62,856 nt of DNA from Equadaptatus sp045642025 (GTDB lineage Bacteria; Synergistota; Synergistia; Synergistales; Synergistaceae): NCBI GenBank assembly GCA_045642025.1, contig JAZUIB010000045.1:1-62856 (forward strand), written 5' to 3'. Positions 51,490 to 60,285 of this stretch are shown here, piece after piece; position 1 is the first letter of the stretch; each line of letters opens with the position of its first letter. The position numbers and the translations under genes are program-made. A model generated the notes under the pieces. The model had not been told where the DNA came from, ran no database searches, and was given only the letters and a program-made list of their open reading frames with translations.

Positions 51490-52551
51490 TTAGTCTAATA
51501 TATGTGCCAAATATTTTGCAGATGTACGCGGACTACATTCATAACGCACAAATTCCAAAATTTTTGTCAAATCTTCAGTTTCATGCAGCCTAAGCATCAA
51601 ATAACTTACAATCGTATGAAAACCTGGGGGACCCTTTTTAAAAAGCCTGAGCGCTTCGCCGCAGCTGCATCGGCGTATAGCCGTTTCAAGCCGAAGCTCT
51701 CTGTCCGACACCTCAGGGACATCCTCAAACATCTTAAAATAAGCCGGAAACCTATCTTTAAAATACAACTGCCGCTCATCCTCAGAACAATCAGCCATTG
51801 CCCGAATATCCTCAGACTTAACCAAATATTCCGCAGGAATAAGCATGCGCAGAATATCTTCCGCAGCCATACTGTAATAACATTTACATCTATGAAGAGT
51901 GTACAAATTAACAAGGTCAACCTGCACTCCGAACAGAGGCGCAAGAAGCTTCTGCTCGTCCTTATCAAGCAACTGCAGCGCTCCGAAAAGCTCTGCCTCA
52001 GAAAAACGGTCAATCGCAGTCTCAAGATTAAAAAGAGAAACCTCCGTGCCCTGCGCAAGCTTTGCCGCAGGCTCTGCAAGAATTTCATAATACTTTGAGC
52101 CCTTAAGCGCCTCAAGAATTGCGGCATAACTATCACAGCCGTCAAGAGCGGAAAAATCAACATCAAAACATGGAAACTGCCTTAAAACAGCTTTGGACGG
52201 AAAACCGGAATTCAAAAAACGAAAAACCGTTTTAATCTGAGCTGCTTCAAACCTGCCGAGCATACATGCCAGAAAACTCTTATGAGCGCCCGAATCGAGA
52301 CTGTTTACAAAAACTGCCGTCTCCTCTGCCATTGCCAGATGCAAAGCACATTCAAAATCACTTCTGTGAGTATGAGCCGGCACAAAATTTGCAAAAACAC
52401 CCTCATAAGCCTTAGTACCCTGCAAAAAACGCGTAATCTCCGAAGTAGATTTCAAATTCAGCAGAGTCCAATACTCAGAATCACCCAATAACTGCGCATA
52501 ACGAACATGCGCTCTCACTGCTTGGGCAAGAACTCTGCCGGAGGCAGCCAC
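51490..52551 (-). CDS. atpC: V/A-type ATPase subunit C (d-type)
   Basis: A 353-residue all-helical protein that links the central stalk to the ring. The family start YAQLLGDSEYWTLLNLKSTS then EITRFLQGT is clear, as is ETAIDRFSEAELFGALQLLD and the end SYLMLRLHETEDLTKILEFV. It begins with a GTG at 52551, five bases after the preceding stop. Confidence 0.88.
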   Translation of the reverse strand: MAASGRVLAQAVRAHVRYAQLLGDSEYWTLLNLKSTSEITRFLQGTKAYEGVFANFVPAHTHRSDFECALHLAMAEETAVFVNSLDSGAHKSFLACMLGRFEAAQIKTVFRFLNSGFPSKAVLRQFPCFDVDFSALDGCDSYAAILEALKGSKYYEILAEPAAKLAQGTEVSLFNLETAIDRFSEAELFGALQLLDKDEQKLLAPLFGVQVDLVNLYTLHRCKCYYSMAAEDILRMLIPAEYLVKSEDIRAMADCSEDERQLYFKDRFPAYFKMFEDVPEVSDRELRLETAIRRCSCGEALRLFKKGPPGFHTIVSYLMLRLHETEDLTKILEFVRYECSPRTSAKYLAHILD

Positions 52552-52556
52552 AGCTG

Positions 52557-52898
52557 TTAAAATCCTGCCTTTCTCTTATAACCTTCGGCAATCTCCAACG
52601 CAACAGCTTCAGTAACAGCATCTGCCGACCGGTTAAAACGGTTCATAAGACTTTCGCGCTCTGCTCTTGCCGTTTCAGTAATCTGAGCAGCTTCGGCATG
52701 CGCGTCAGACTTTGCCGCCTGCATAATTTCATTTACCTGTTTGTGCGCAGTCTCCATCTCTGCGGCACGCTTGCCGCGGAAATCTTCCTGCGCCGCGCGA
52801 AGAGAACTCTCGGCATCCTTTGACGCCTGTTCAACAGTACGCTTTGCCTCCGCCTCCGCGCCGAGCAAGACAGTAATAACCTCCTGTAAATTACTCAT
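52557..52898 (-). CDS. V/A-type ATPase peripheral-stalk subunit (G/H-like)
   Basis: About 113 residues, nearly all alpha-helical and rich in A, E, K and R: SNLQEVITVLLGAEAEAKRT then a heptad coiled coil to YKRKAGF. This is the usual make-up of the stalk subunit that pairs with E. The ATG at 52898 lies behind an AGGGGGTAGG; the upstream in-frame ATG at 52922 overlaps the atpD gene. Assigned by composition and position. Confidence 0.75.
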   Translation of the reverse strand: MSNLQEVITVLLGAEAEAKRTVEQASKDAESSLRAAQEDFRGKRAAEMETAHKQVNEIMQAAKSDAHAEAAQITETARAERESLMNRFNRSADAVTEAVALEIAEGYKRKAGF

Positions 52899-52914
52899 AT
52901 CCCTACCCCCTGAA

Positions 52915-53538
52915 CTAATCATTCATCTGACGTTTCTTCTGAGACATCTTCATTCTCGTAAAATCCTCACGTTCACTTTCCTCAAGCGCATCGCTGATAA
53001 AATGTATCTGGGCAAGCTCATCAGGAATAACAATCTTCTCAAGCGCGTTGACACGCCTATTAGTGCGGCGTATCTGAACGGCAAGCCTGCAGACACTGCT
53101 CTCAATCTCGGCAAGCCTTGCGATAAACTCGGTAATCCTGCGAAACTTGGCATACGCTTCATCCATAGCGCCGGAAGAACTGAGAAGCGAATAACACGGC
53201 TCAGCCTCATCCGAAAGAGGGTCAACTTCAGGAATCTCCACCCCCATAACAGAATGAAGCCGCACAACAATATTTTCAGTTTCAGGAACAGCCTCTGAAA
53301 TATTTTCAACAGACTCAATACCCAAAGAAAGGTTGGCATTCTGAAGAGCCTGATAGGCGTCGCTGAAAACTTCAGACAACTCAGCCTGAATTTTTCCGGC
53401 GGCGTCAATGCGCTGTACAAGTTCTGACATAAGCACCTGACGCTTGCGGTCGAGCAAACTGTGCCCCGAACGCGCCATCTGCACGGAGTGTGTGAGCTTA
53501 ACCAAGTTGCCTCTTGTCGGAGCAATTTTTTCACTCAT
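52915..53538 (-). CDS. atpD: V/A-type ATPase subunit D
   Basis: A 207-residue rotor-axle protein: APTRGNLVKLTHSVQMARSG then HSLLDRKRQVLMSEL at the N-terminus and AVQIRRTNRRVNALEKIVIP at the C-terminus are typical of the family, with long paired helices. It is the first gene of the operon, whereas most V/A operons place D last. It is divergent from the CobT-like gene. Confidence 0.93.
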   Translation of the reverse strand: MSEKIAPTRGNLVKLTHSVQMARSGHSLLDRKRQVLMSELVQRIDAAGKIQAELSEVFSDAYQALQNANLSLGIESVENISEAVPETENIVVRLHSVMGVEIPEVDPLSDEAEPCYSLLSSSGAMDEAYAKFRRITEFIARLAEIESSVCRLAVQIRRTNRRVNALEKIVIPDELAQIHFISDALEESEREDFTRMKMSQKKRQMND

Positions 53539-53639
53539 ACTGTCTAATCCTCCATTATGGATTATACCATACCGTAAATATGGTATACAATATTAAACAT
53601 AAAAATAATTTTTACTTGCATTTGGGAGTGAGAAGACAA

Positions 53640-54647
53640 TTGTTCATAGTCTTTATCGGGGAAACAGAACTGGCAAAAATCCCGGGGCTCTCTGCCGCGG
53701 GAGCAGACGTAAAAGCCCTTCCATACACAGGACCCTCTGACGCCGACGTACTCTGCTTCGGCAAACCGCGCTGTGTAAACACCATTCCTGTAGACCCACA
53801 AGGGCACCCTTCGCCGACAGTCATAACCAAAGCCGCAATAGACGAAGCGAAACTGCCGCTGTGCGTTGCGTGTGCAGGCAACACAATCAACCCTGCCTGC
53901 CCATTTGAAAAAATAACAAAAACCCCGGGCAGAGACCCCCGCTTCGGCAAAGCCGTCACAGACTGCCAAAAAATAATCAGACAATCATCGGAACTTGCCG
54001 AAAAAATAAGCAAAAACACAAAAAAAATTATCATAGGAGAATCAGTCCCTGGGGGGACTACCACTGCGCTTCTGCTGCTTCGTTCACTCGGCTACAACCA
54101 TACAGTATCCTCAGCAGGCCCCGTAAATCCGCTCGGCCTCAAAGAACAAATATGGCAAAGCGTAGCCAAAAGACTTAACATAAAAATCGGAGGACTGAAA
54201 GGCAGAGGCTACGAAGCTGCCGAAGAAGTCGGAGACCCCATGCAGATTGCGGTTGCAGCCTTTGTCCGCGCGCTGCCGCAAAAAATAGACGTCACACTCG
54301 CAGGCGGCACCCAAATGCTTGCCGTAGCCGCGCTCTTGAGAGACCTTGGCGAAACACGGCACCTTCTCGTTGCAACCACAAAATACGTATACAAAGACCC
54401 GACAAGCTGCTTTGCCGAATACGCAAAAGAAATAGGCTGCGACACATACTGGGCACCGCTTGATTTCAGCAAATCAAAACGCAAAGGCTTTGCCGAATAC
54501 GAACTCGGCTACATCAAAGAAGGCGTTGGAATGGGCGGAGCGGTAATGTATGCCGTGCAGAACGGCATACCCATAGAACGCATACAGCAAAAAGCAGAAG
54601 AACTATACGACACACTTATCGAAAACATGGAAGCAAACTTCAAATAA
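53640..54647 (+). CDS. CobT-like phosphoribosyltransferase family protein (TIGR00303 type)
   Basis: About 335 residues, related to nicotinate-nucleotide:dimethylbenzimidazole phosphoribosyltransferase. Visible: FIGETELAKIPGLSAAGADV, GGTTTALLLLRSLGYN, the GDPMQ segment, AGGTQMLAVAALLRDLG and GVGMGGAVMYA. It would activate a lower-ligand base for cobamide synthesis. There is no ATG near the conserved start; a TTG at 53640 lies 11 bases after GGGAG and fits the family's short N-terminus. GTG 53628 is the alternative. It is divergent from the V-ATPase operon. Confidence 0.82.
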   Translation: MFIVFIGETELAKIPGLSAAGADVKALPYTGPSDADVLCFGKPRCVNTIPVDPQGHPSPTVITKAAIDEAKLPLCVACAGNTINPACPFEKITKTPGRDPRFGKAVTDCQKIIRQSSELAEKISKNTKKIIIGESVPGGTTTALLLLRSLGYNHTVSSAGPVNPLGLKEQIWQSVAKRLNIKIGGLKGRGYEAAEEVGDPMQIAVAAFVRALPQKIDVTLAGGTQMLAVAALLRDLGETRHLLVATTKYVYKDPTSCFAEYAKEIGCDTYWAPLDFSKSKRKGFAEYELGYIKEGVGMGGAVMYAVQNGIPIERIQQKAEELYDTLIENMEANFK

Positions 54648-54667
54648 CCGAAAACAACACAACAAAA

Positions 54668-54693
54668 AAAAGAGCCTCGGCTCTCATTTTTAC
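54668..54693 (+). terminator. Terminator after the CobT-like gene
   Basis: AGAGCC pairs with GGCTCT across a two-base TC loop, preceded by an A-run and followed by CATTTTT. Confidence 0.6.
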
Positions 54694-54949
54694 TGCCAAA
54701 TACAATAATGAAAAAACTGCTGAACAATATAAATACTGCCTATGCCTACAAAAACACAGCGATAAAACTATGCCCAATTCAGCGGCAACAAGACTAAAAT
54801 TTATTATAAATACCGCATAACAGGCGACCAATGAACATGAAAGATTATTTATACTTATCTTTGGGAGATGTTGGCTTGAAGGATTATGCTTTTGAGATGC
54901 AGCAATGAGGATAGCGGAATATTCAACAATAAAAACATATTCGCAAGCG

Positions 54950-55011
54950 GTGTCAGCGTAAGTTGACACGTTATTTTGATTGTTGTACTCTTCTAGAAGG
55001 TTATATATAAA
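54950..55011 (+). promoter_or_regulatory. Promoter region of the GGCT/HEPN/HsdR-like cassette
   Basis: TTGTAC (54983-54988), 17-base spacer, TATAAA (55006-55011). The spacer holds the palindrome CTTCTAGAAG. Upstream, GTGTCA (54950-54955) and TGACAC (54964-54969) form an inverted repeat over a second possible -35, TTGACA (54963-54968). The cassette therefore appears to have its own controlled promoter. The rest of the 384-bp gap (54648-55031) shows no gene. Confidence 0.5.
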
Positions 55012-55031
55012 ATACTGTAGGGGTGAATGAT

Positions 55032-56096
55032 ATGGTAAAAATTGGTGAACATAATTATATTGATGATGAAACGATAGCGTATGTGGCATATGGCTCTAAT
55101 AAATGCTATGATAGATTTGAGTTGTATATTATGGGCACTGATAAATGCCGCGAAGATAATAAGTATAAAAATATCTTAAAATTTTATGACGGATGTGGAT
55201 ATAAAGTTATGCCCAAACAATGGTGTCGTTGTACTGTTCCGTATGCGATGTACTATGCGAAAAAATCATCTACTTGGAATAATCAAGGTGTGGCTTTTTT
55301 AGATACCGTACGAAGTGCTGATAATCATACAATGTGTCGTGTATATTTTATTAAAGCAAAACAGTTCGTAGATATTTGGAGACAGGAAGGTTGGGGCTGG
55401 TATAGTAATCCTATGTATTTGGGTACAATTGCCGGATATCCTGCACATACAATTACAAGTAAAGAATCAAGACATGAGCAGACTGAGAACTCTCCGTCAA
55501 ACGAATACATTGCAGCCATTAATGAAGGTGATGCTGAATGTAGCCAGCTGTTTGAGAGTCAACTTACAGAGTGGAATTTAATTGCTGAGCATGATGTAAA
55601 AAAACGGAAAATCGAAATGTGTACAGGGCGTGCGTTTTTAGAAATGTATAATAAATATAAGGAAGAGAACTATTTAATAGCTAAACATACAGACTGCCCT
55701 GATTTGTACTGCACAAACATGAAAAAAGAGATACTTAATATAGAAATAACCCTTACTCAGGATGATGAAAAGTGTATTGATTGTTTGTTAAATCATAAAA
55801 AAGTACCTAAAGAAACGAACAAGGTGTATAGACTTGATGTAGGTATTAAAAATAATCTTGTTAACAGAATAAGGGATAAAATAGACAAAACAAAACATTA
55901 CAAAGATGATAATTTAGCACTTGTTGTCCGTGATACAAGTCGTTTAGATTGGGACTGGCAATTGTCAGGAATATATGGTGATTTGTCACAAGTGTCTGCT
56001 TTGAAGTATTTCAACCGAGGAATATGGTTAATTAACAATGATAAAAATATGTTATTCGAACTGCAAAATGATTATTCGTTTCGTAAAGTCCAATAG
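55032..56096 (+). CDS. GGCT-like (gamma-glutamylcyclotransferase fold) protein, cassette gene 1
   Basis: A 355-residue protein. The N-terminus reads VAYGSNKCYDRFELYIMG (18-35), the substrate loop YGSN of the GGCT fold. It then follows the pattern of large bacterial GGCT-like proteins: YYAKKSSTWNNQGVAFLD, YFIKAKQFVDIW, YLGTIAGYPAHTITS and PSNEYIAAINEGDAE (to about 170). The C-terminal half (about 220-350) has no recognised domain. GGCT-fold enzymes cleave gamma-glutamyl amides to 5-oxoproline or act on related bonds. The ATG at 55032 follows AGGGGTGA. The gene and its two followers are strongly AT-rich in codon use, unlike the V-ATPase genes, a sign of transfer. Confidence 0.65.
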   Translation: MVKIGEHNYIDDETIAYVAYGSNKCYDRFELYIMGTDKCREDNKYKNILKFYDGCGYKVMPKQWCRCTVPYAMYYAKKSSTWNNQGVAFLDTVRSADNHTMCRVYFIKAKQFVDIWRQEGWGWYSNPMYLGTIAGYPAHTITSKESRHEQTENSPSNEYIAAINEGDAECSQLFESQLTEWNLIAEHDVKKRKIEMCTGRAFLEMYNKYKEENYLIAKHTDCPDLYCTNMKKEILNIEITLTQDDEKCIDCLLNHKKVPKETNKVYRLDVGIKNNLVNRIRDKIDKTKHYKDDNLALVVRDTSRLDWDWQLSGIYGDLSQVSALKYFNRGIWLINNDKNMLFELQNDYSFRKVQ

Positions 56097-56123
56097 TTAA
56101 TTACTAAAAGAGGTGAATTAAAA

Positions 56124-56687
56124 ATGACATTAATACGTGAAGTGATAAAAAAGCATATAAAGCGTGCAGAAAACTTAGACCCTGCGGATGCATTTTCTAA
56201 ATATTACATGGGATTTAATAAAATATATAGCAGATATTATGAATTACATTATCAAGCTGCATGTATTAGACAAGATGACCAGCAAATAGATTATAATAAG
56301 TTCGGCACAGAATTAGCTCAAATTCTTTTTTTTATGAATGACTTTAATAATTTATACAGACAAAATTACGCTAAAGAGTATGCGCCATATGACTTACTGG
56401 AACACGATATAATGATTCAATTTACACAAGCTCCAATAAAAACTAAAGATAAAAACACAAGAGTTGAAAAAATCCCATGGTATCTTAAAGAAATTCAACT
56501 AGGGAAATTTCATGCAATACTGAGCGTATATGCACTTCGTTGCAATCAGGTACATGGCGAGAAAGATATCGTGAAAAACAGTTTGCGTGACCAACGATTT
56601 TATAAAGGGGGAATGGTAATATTAAAAGATTTGTTGGAAAAAATCTTAGAGTTAAATTTTGATATTCTAGATACTGAGTTTAATTGA
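56124..56687 (+). CDS. HEPN-like protein, cassette gene 2
   Basis: A 187-residue helical protein. Near its C-terminus is ALRCNQVHGEKDIVKNSLRD (R at about 139), an RNxxH/Rx4H motif as in the catalytic helix of HEPN ribonucleases, followed by a last helix (FYKGGMVILKDLLEKILELN). The remainder is helical with no other known motif. HEPN proteins often cut RNA as toxins or abortive-infection effectors. It has its own AGAGGTG ribosome site, lies 27 bases after gene 1, and is 17 bases before the chosen start of gene 3. RNase activity is inferred from the motif only. Confidence 0.6.
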   Translation: MTLIREVIKKHIKRAENLDPADAFSKYYMGFNKIYSRYYELHYQAACIRQDDQQIDYNKFGTELAQILFFMNDFNNLYRQNYAKEYAPYDLLEHDIMIQFTQAPIKTKDKNTRVEKIPWYLKEIQLGKFHAILSVYALRCNQVHGEKDIVKNSLRDQRFYKGGMVILKDLLEKILELNFDILDTEFN

Positions 56688-56704
56688 CAAATGGAGGAAT
56701 ATGT

Positions 56705-59700
56705 GTGGCAAATTTTGATTTTTTACACGAAGAACATATTGCAAAACTATTTTATGAGTTCGCTGAAAATGCCATTAAAGCTGAAGAATATGTGTATAGC
56801 GATCCGATTTCGTGTATTATGAGGTGTCGCAGAGCTATAGAATTTGCCGTAAAATGGATATATAAGCATGAAAAAATAACGATGCCTTTTGATGGCAGAT
56901 TGGTAAGTTTATTAGATGGAATAAGTTTTAAAAGAACACTTAACAATTCAGATATTGAAGGGCGTATTGAATATATACGTGAGAAAGGGAACGAAGGGGC
57001 TCATAAAACTGATTCAGATGCGCGTATTGCAATTGGATGTGTCAAAAATCTTTTTATTGTTGTAGATTTTTTAGCTCAAAAATATATTAAACAGTATTCT
57101 CCGAAAAAATTCGATTATAAAAAATTGCCAGTCAACGGAGCTAATGCTGACAATAATTATTTTGATGAACTTATAGAGGACAACCGTCGACTCACAGCTG
57201 AAAAGAAGTATTTACAATACAAAATTGAAAGACAAAAAACCTTGCAGAAACAAGACTATATTAACATTTATGCAGGTTGGACTGAAGAAGAAATATCTGA
57301 TTATGTCGAGAAAATGTTAGAGGCTGTGGACTGGGGGTGGGGAGATTGTATGCGTTATGATTTGAATAGACAGGACGAAGAAAACTATATAGCTGATAAT
57401 GTACTTTTCTATGTTCATTGGGATACCTTAGAAATGGACGAAAAACAACCTTTAGCGGTAGTTGAAGTATTTAAACCTGGTTATGATATTGTTGATGCAG
57501 AGAAGATGGCAACAACTTTTTCTAAACGGTTGCACGATAAATTTGGGTTAGATTATTATCCACTTCGATTCGTTTCAAATGGATTAGAAACATTTTTTTT
57601 AGATGCTACTACTATTCGTAACCGGAAAGTAGGTTCGGTATTTGGACAAACTGGTATTAAAAGAGCTTTAGATTTCAAAAGGGAAACAGGCAATATCGAT
57701 TTGTCAAAGTTAAATTTATCTTCAGAATGTGAACTAAAACAGTGTACGAAAGATGCGGTGAAGAGTATCGCGCATGAGATAAATGACGGTATAATGCGAC
57801 ATTTGGTCGTGATGCCTGTATATGCGGAAAGAATTAATATAGCTAAATCAATAATTGATTTGTTGGTGCGTGCTAAGCGATTGTCTTGCGTACTGTATGT
57901 AGTTGAAGAAGAGTATGAGGTTGATGGAGCTGTAGAAAATTTGCGCCAAAGCAATGTTTGTTTAACAGTACGTAAGTTGTCATCTTCTGAAATTGATTAT
58001 CACGGTTGCAGGTGTATCGAAGGGATACTTGTCATGTCGTTGGCATCGTTAACAATTGCAATGAACACATTTCTTGAGGATGATATACATTACTATTTTG
58101 TCGCGAATGATTTTGATTTAATCGTTATTGAAAATTGTTCTGCAGATATTCTTGAAAAATATGCTCCTATTATTGATTATTTCTATGCACATAAGGTTGG
58201 TTTTACTTCTGCAAATATACATGATTTATCGTGCGGTCCGTATGAAATTTTTTGTGATAAAAATTCACGGCCTACATATATCTATACTTATGAACAGGCA
58301 TACAAGGATACAGTATTAGTTCCTTCGTATAACTATGAAATGTCTACAAGGCTTCTTGAAAGTGGCGTTAATTATAAACAACTATCAATCAGAGAAAAAG
58401 AATGTTATAAGACTTCATATGTGAATGAAGATATTCCACAGAAAATTTCCTCAGAAGATTTTGCTTGTAAATACATTAATGAACCTACTATAAAGATTAA
58501 GATTGAAGATGTGATGGAAAGAGGTTTACGAGCTCCTAACTGTGAACATATAGGGAAGACGGTATTATATGTCGAAAATAAATCCTCAATAGAATCTATT
58601 GTCAATCGTTTTAGAGAAGAATATCCTCAGTTAGGATATGATTTTATACAGTACTATGATGATAATGATAATAATTCAAAAAGCATCCTTGATAAATTCT
58701 GCAATGCAGATAATTATCCATTTGTGCTCGTGGTTAATCACCCATCAAGAAATTTACAGGGAATCCCATGCTGTCTTAATGTGGTTTTGTTTGATGGTGT
58801 GTGCAGCAGAAGTTGCTATGAAAAAATTGTCTCTATTGGTGCATATGCTATAGATAAAGCATCTGAAGTCACAAATTCGAAGAATTTGATGCTGAAGAAA
58901 ACAAAATATCATATTATAGACTACGGGAAAAATATTGATAAATTCAGAGAAAATCCGCATTACAGCATCTTTAGAAATACTACACACTATAATGCTTTTA
59001 ATACATTGATTAGAAAAATTGCAAATATACAAAACGATCGTCATTTAAGCGCTACACAAAAGAGGCAATTTTGTAACGGTATAATTAGAGAACTTTGCAG
59101 TACTATATCAAGTATTAATGTTAAGGGATATCCTGCTAGAGTGCATTTGGCATATATCGGAAAATATAAACATCCTGAAGTGTTTGAACATATTTTCGAG
59201 ACAGATATTAGAGAAATATCTGAAGAGGTGTATCCGTGTATAGTTAGTTGTTATTCATGGATAGAATATGCTATTAATTGTATTTTTTTAGATTATCAGT
59301 TAGAAATATTTGACGATGAAAACAAAATGGAAGAATTTAAGGCTTACAGAATAAACCTTATGTCTGTCTTTGGTAAATATATACAACAATGTGATAATGT
59401 AGCACTACGGAAACTCATGACGTTATTGTGTGATAAGAAAAAGATAACAGCAAAATACATAGAAGCATTAAGGAAATGCTTAATTGAGGTTATAAAATCT
59501 ATTGAAAATTTGGATCAAATACAGAAAGTTTATTATAATGAACCTAAATTTTTACATGTGACAGATTTTATTAAAGAACTTTCACAAGGTATAGCTCTAC
59601 CAGAATGGACAGAAGATAACATTCTTATGGTAAATTCAGATCAAATAGAGCACTATCTTAAGGATAAAGCCTATAAATCCAACGAGTTTATAATGCTTAC

Positions 59701-59716
59701 TGATTGTAAGCACTAG
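56705..59716 (+). CDS. DUF4145/HsdR-like protein without catalytic motifs, cassette gene 3
   Basis: About 1003 residues with the frame of a type I restriction R subunit. An N-terminal DUF4145-like domain (about 1-150; RRAIEFAVKWIYKHEKI, REKGNEGAHKTDSDARIA) is followed by a nuclease-like domain where EAK is replaced by EVFK (PLAVVEVFKPGYD, about 250). Then comes an SF2 helicase-like part. There, the P-loop position reads HLVVMPVYAERINIAKS (about 365), the DEAH position LIVIENCSAD (about 472), TAT becomes FTSAN (about 499), and the arginine-finger region reads SIGAYAIDK. Flanking segments (YIYTYEQAYKDTVLVPSYN, IIDYFYAHKVGF) still align. The GTG start at 56705 follows GGAGGA. No methylase or specificity gene is present. 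Confidence 0.7.
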   Translation: MANFDFLHEEHIAKLFYEFAENAIKAEEYVYSDPISCIMRCRRAIEFAVKWIYKHEKITMPFDGRLVSLLDGISFKRTLNNSDIEGRIEYIREKGNEGAHKTDSDARIAIGCVKNLFIVVDFLAQKYIKQYSPKKFDYKKLPVNGANADNNYFDELIEDNRRLTAEKKYLQYKIERQKTLQKQDYINIYAGWTEEEISDYVEKMLEAVDWGWGDCMRYDLNRQDEENYIADNVLFYVHWDTLEMDEKQPLAVVEVFKPGYDIVDAEKMATTFSKRLHDKFGLDYYPLRFVSNGLETFFLDATTIRNRKVGSVFGQTGIKRALDFKRETGNIDLSKLNLSSECELKQCTKDAVKSIAHEINDGIMRHLVVMPVYAERINIAKSIIDLLVRAKRLSCVLYVVEEEYEVDGAVENLRQSNVCLTVRKLSSSEIDYHGCRCIEGILVMSLASLTIAMNTFLEDDIHYYFVANDFDLIVIENCSADILEKYAPIIDYFYAHKVGFTSANIHDLSCGPYEIFCDKNSRPTYIYTYEQAYKDTVLVPSYNYEMSTRLLESGVNYKQLSIREKECYKTSYVNEDIPQKISSEDFACKYINEPTIKIKIEDVMERGLRAPNCEHIGKTVLYVENKSSIESIVNRFREEYPQLGYDFIQYYDDNDNNSKSILDKFCNADNYPFVLVVNHPSRNLQGIPCCLNVVLFDGVCSRSCYEKIVSIGAYAIDKASEVTNSKNLMLKKTKYHIIDYGKNIDKFRENPHYSIFRNTTHYNAFNTLIRKIANIQNDRHLSATQKRQFCNGIIRELCSTISSINVKGYPARVHLAYIGKYKHPEVFEHIFETDIREISEEVYPCIVSCYSWIEYAINCIFLDYQLEIFDDENKMEEFKAYRINLMSVFGKYIQQCDNVALRKLMTLLCDKKKITAKYIEALRKCLIEVIKSIENLDQIQKVYYNEPKFLHVTDFIKELSQGIALPEWTEDNILMVNSDQIEHYLKDKAYKSNEFIMLTDCKH

Positions 59717-59726
59717 ATTAATTTGG

Positions 59727-59762
59727 AAGATGGCCCTGTTGACAGGGCATCTTCTTTTTTTG
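59727..59762 (+). terminator. Terminator of the three-gene cassette
   Basis: AAGATGGCCCTG pairs with CAGGGCATCTT (one bulge) around TTGA, followed by CTTTTTTTTG. Confidence 0.8.
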
Positions 59763-59794
59763 AAAATTTTTCCTGTATTTTTTAAAAATAGTGC

Positions 59795-59823
59795 TTGACA
59801 TTTTCTGGCAACACTGCTATTCT
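59795..59823 (+). promoter_or_regulatory. Promoter for the small-gene run
   Basis: TTGACA, a 17-base spacer, then TATTCT. The 312-bp gap 59717-60028 otherwise holds the cassette terminator and no recognised gene. Confidence 0.45.
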
Positions 59824-60028
59824 TTGCTACTGCTTAAGCAAAGGATGGTATCCAACCAAAACAAACGACTCTTAGCAGGTCTTATCAGTAACAGAAACAC
59901 ATCACACATCACACATCGCAGCCGCAACATCGGGCAAATTTTACCAACACACAGATTGAGTAGCACCTTGACAAAGTTATATAGGTACAGTTGTTGATTT
60001 GGCTTTTGCCAGACATGGAGGTTAAAGT

Positions 60029-60274
60029 ATGGAAATTCCAGTAGTTAAGTCAATCAAGATGCCAAAGTTTAATCCCAAACAGGTTTATAAGTTCAGCTAT
60101 CGTAAGTACAATAAGAATGAATTTACAGACCGACATCACAATTACAACTTTGAGTTTATTGCTGAGTTGCCAGGAGACGGAGTGACGCACTACCTCTTCC
60201 GTAACACGACAGGACATTACAATATCACATTTACCGAGCGAGATTTTCTCTGCGGTGACGTCAGAGCTATATAG
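60029..60274 (+). CDS. Small protein of unknown function
   Basis: An 81-residue protein (MEIPVVKSIKMPKFNPKQVY and so on) without recognised domain, signal or membrane segment. It is rich in F, Y, N and H, and predicted to be beta-rich. A TGGAGG ribosome site lies upstream and the next gene follows after 11 bases, so the two are probably co-transcribed. Confidence 0.65.
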   Translation: MEIPVVKSIKMPKFNPKQVYKFSYRKYNKNEFTDRHHNYNFEFIAELPGDGVTHYLFRNTTGHYNITFTERDFLCGDVRAI

Positions 60275-60285
60275 GAGGAGAAAAA

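Noticed and set aside
55032..59716. Ordinary type I restriction-modification system
   Set aside because: There is no methylase or specificity gene, and the HsdR-like protein lacks the P-loop, DEAH and EAK motifs.
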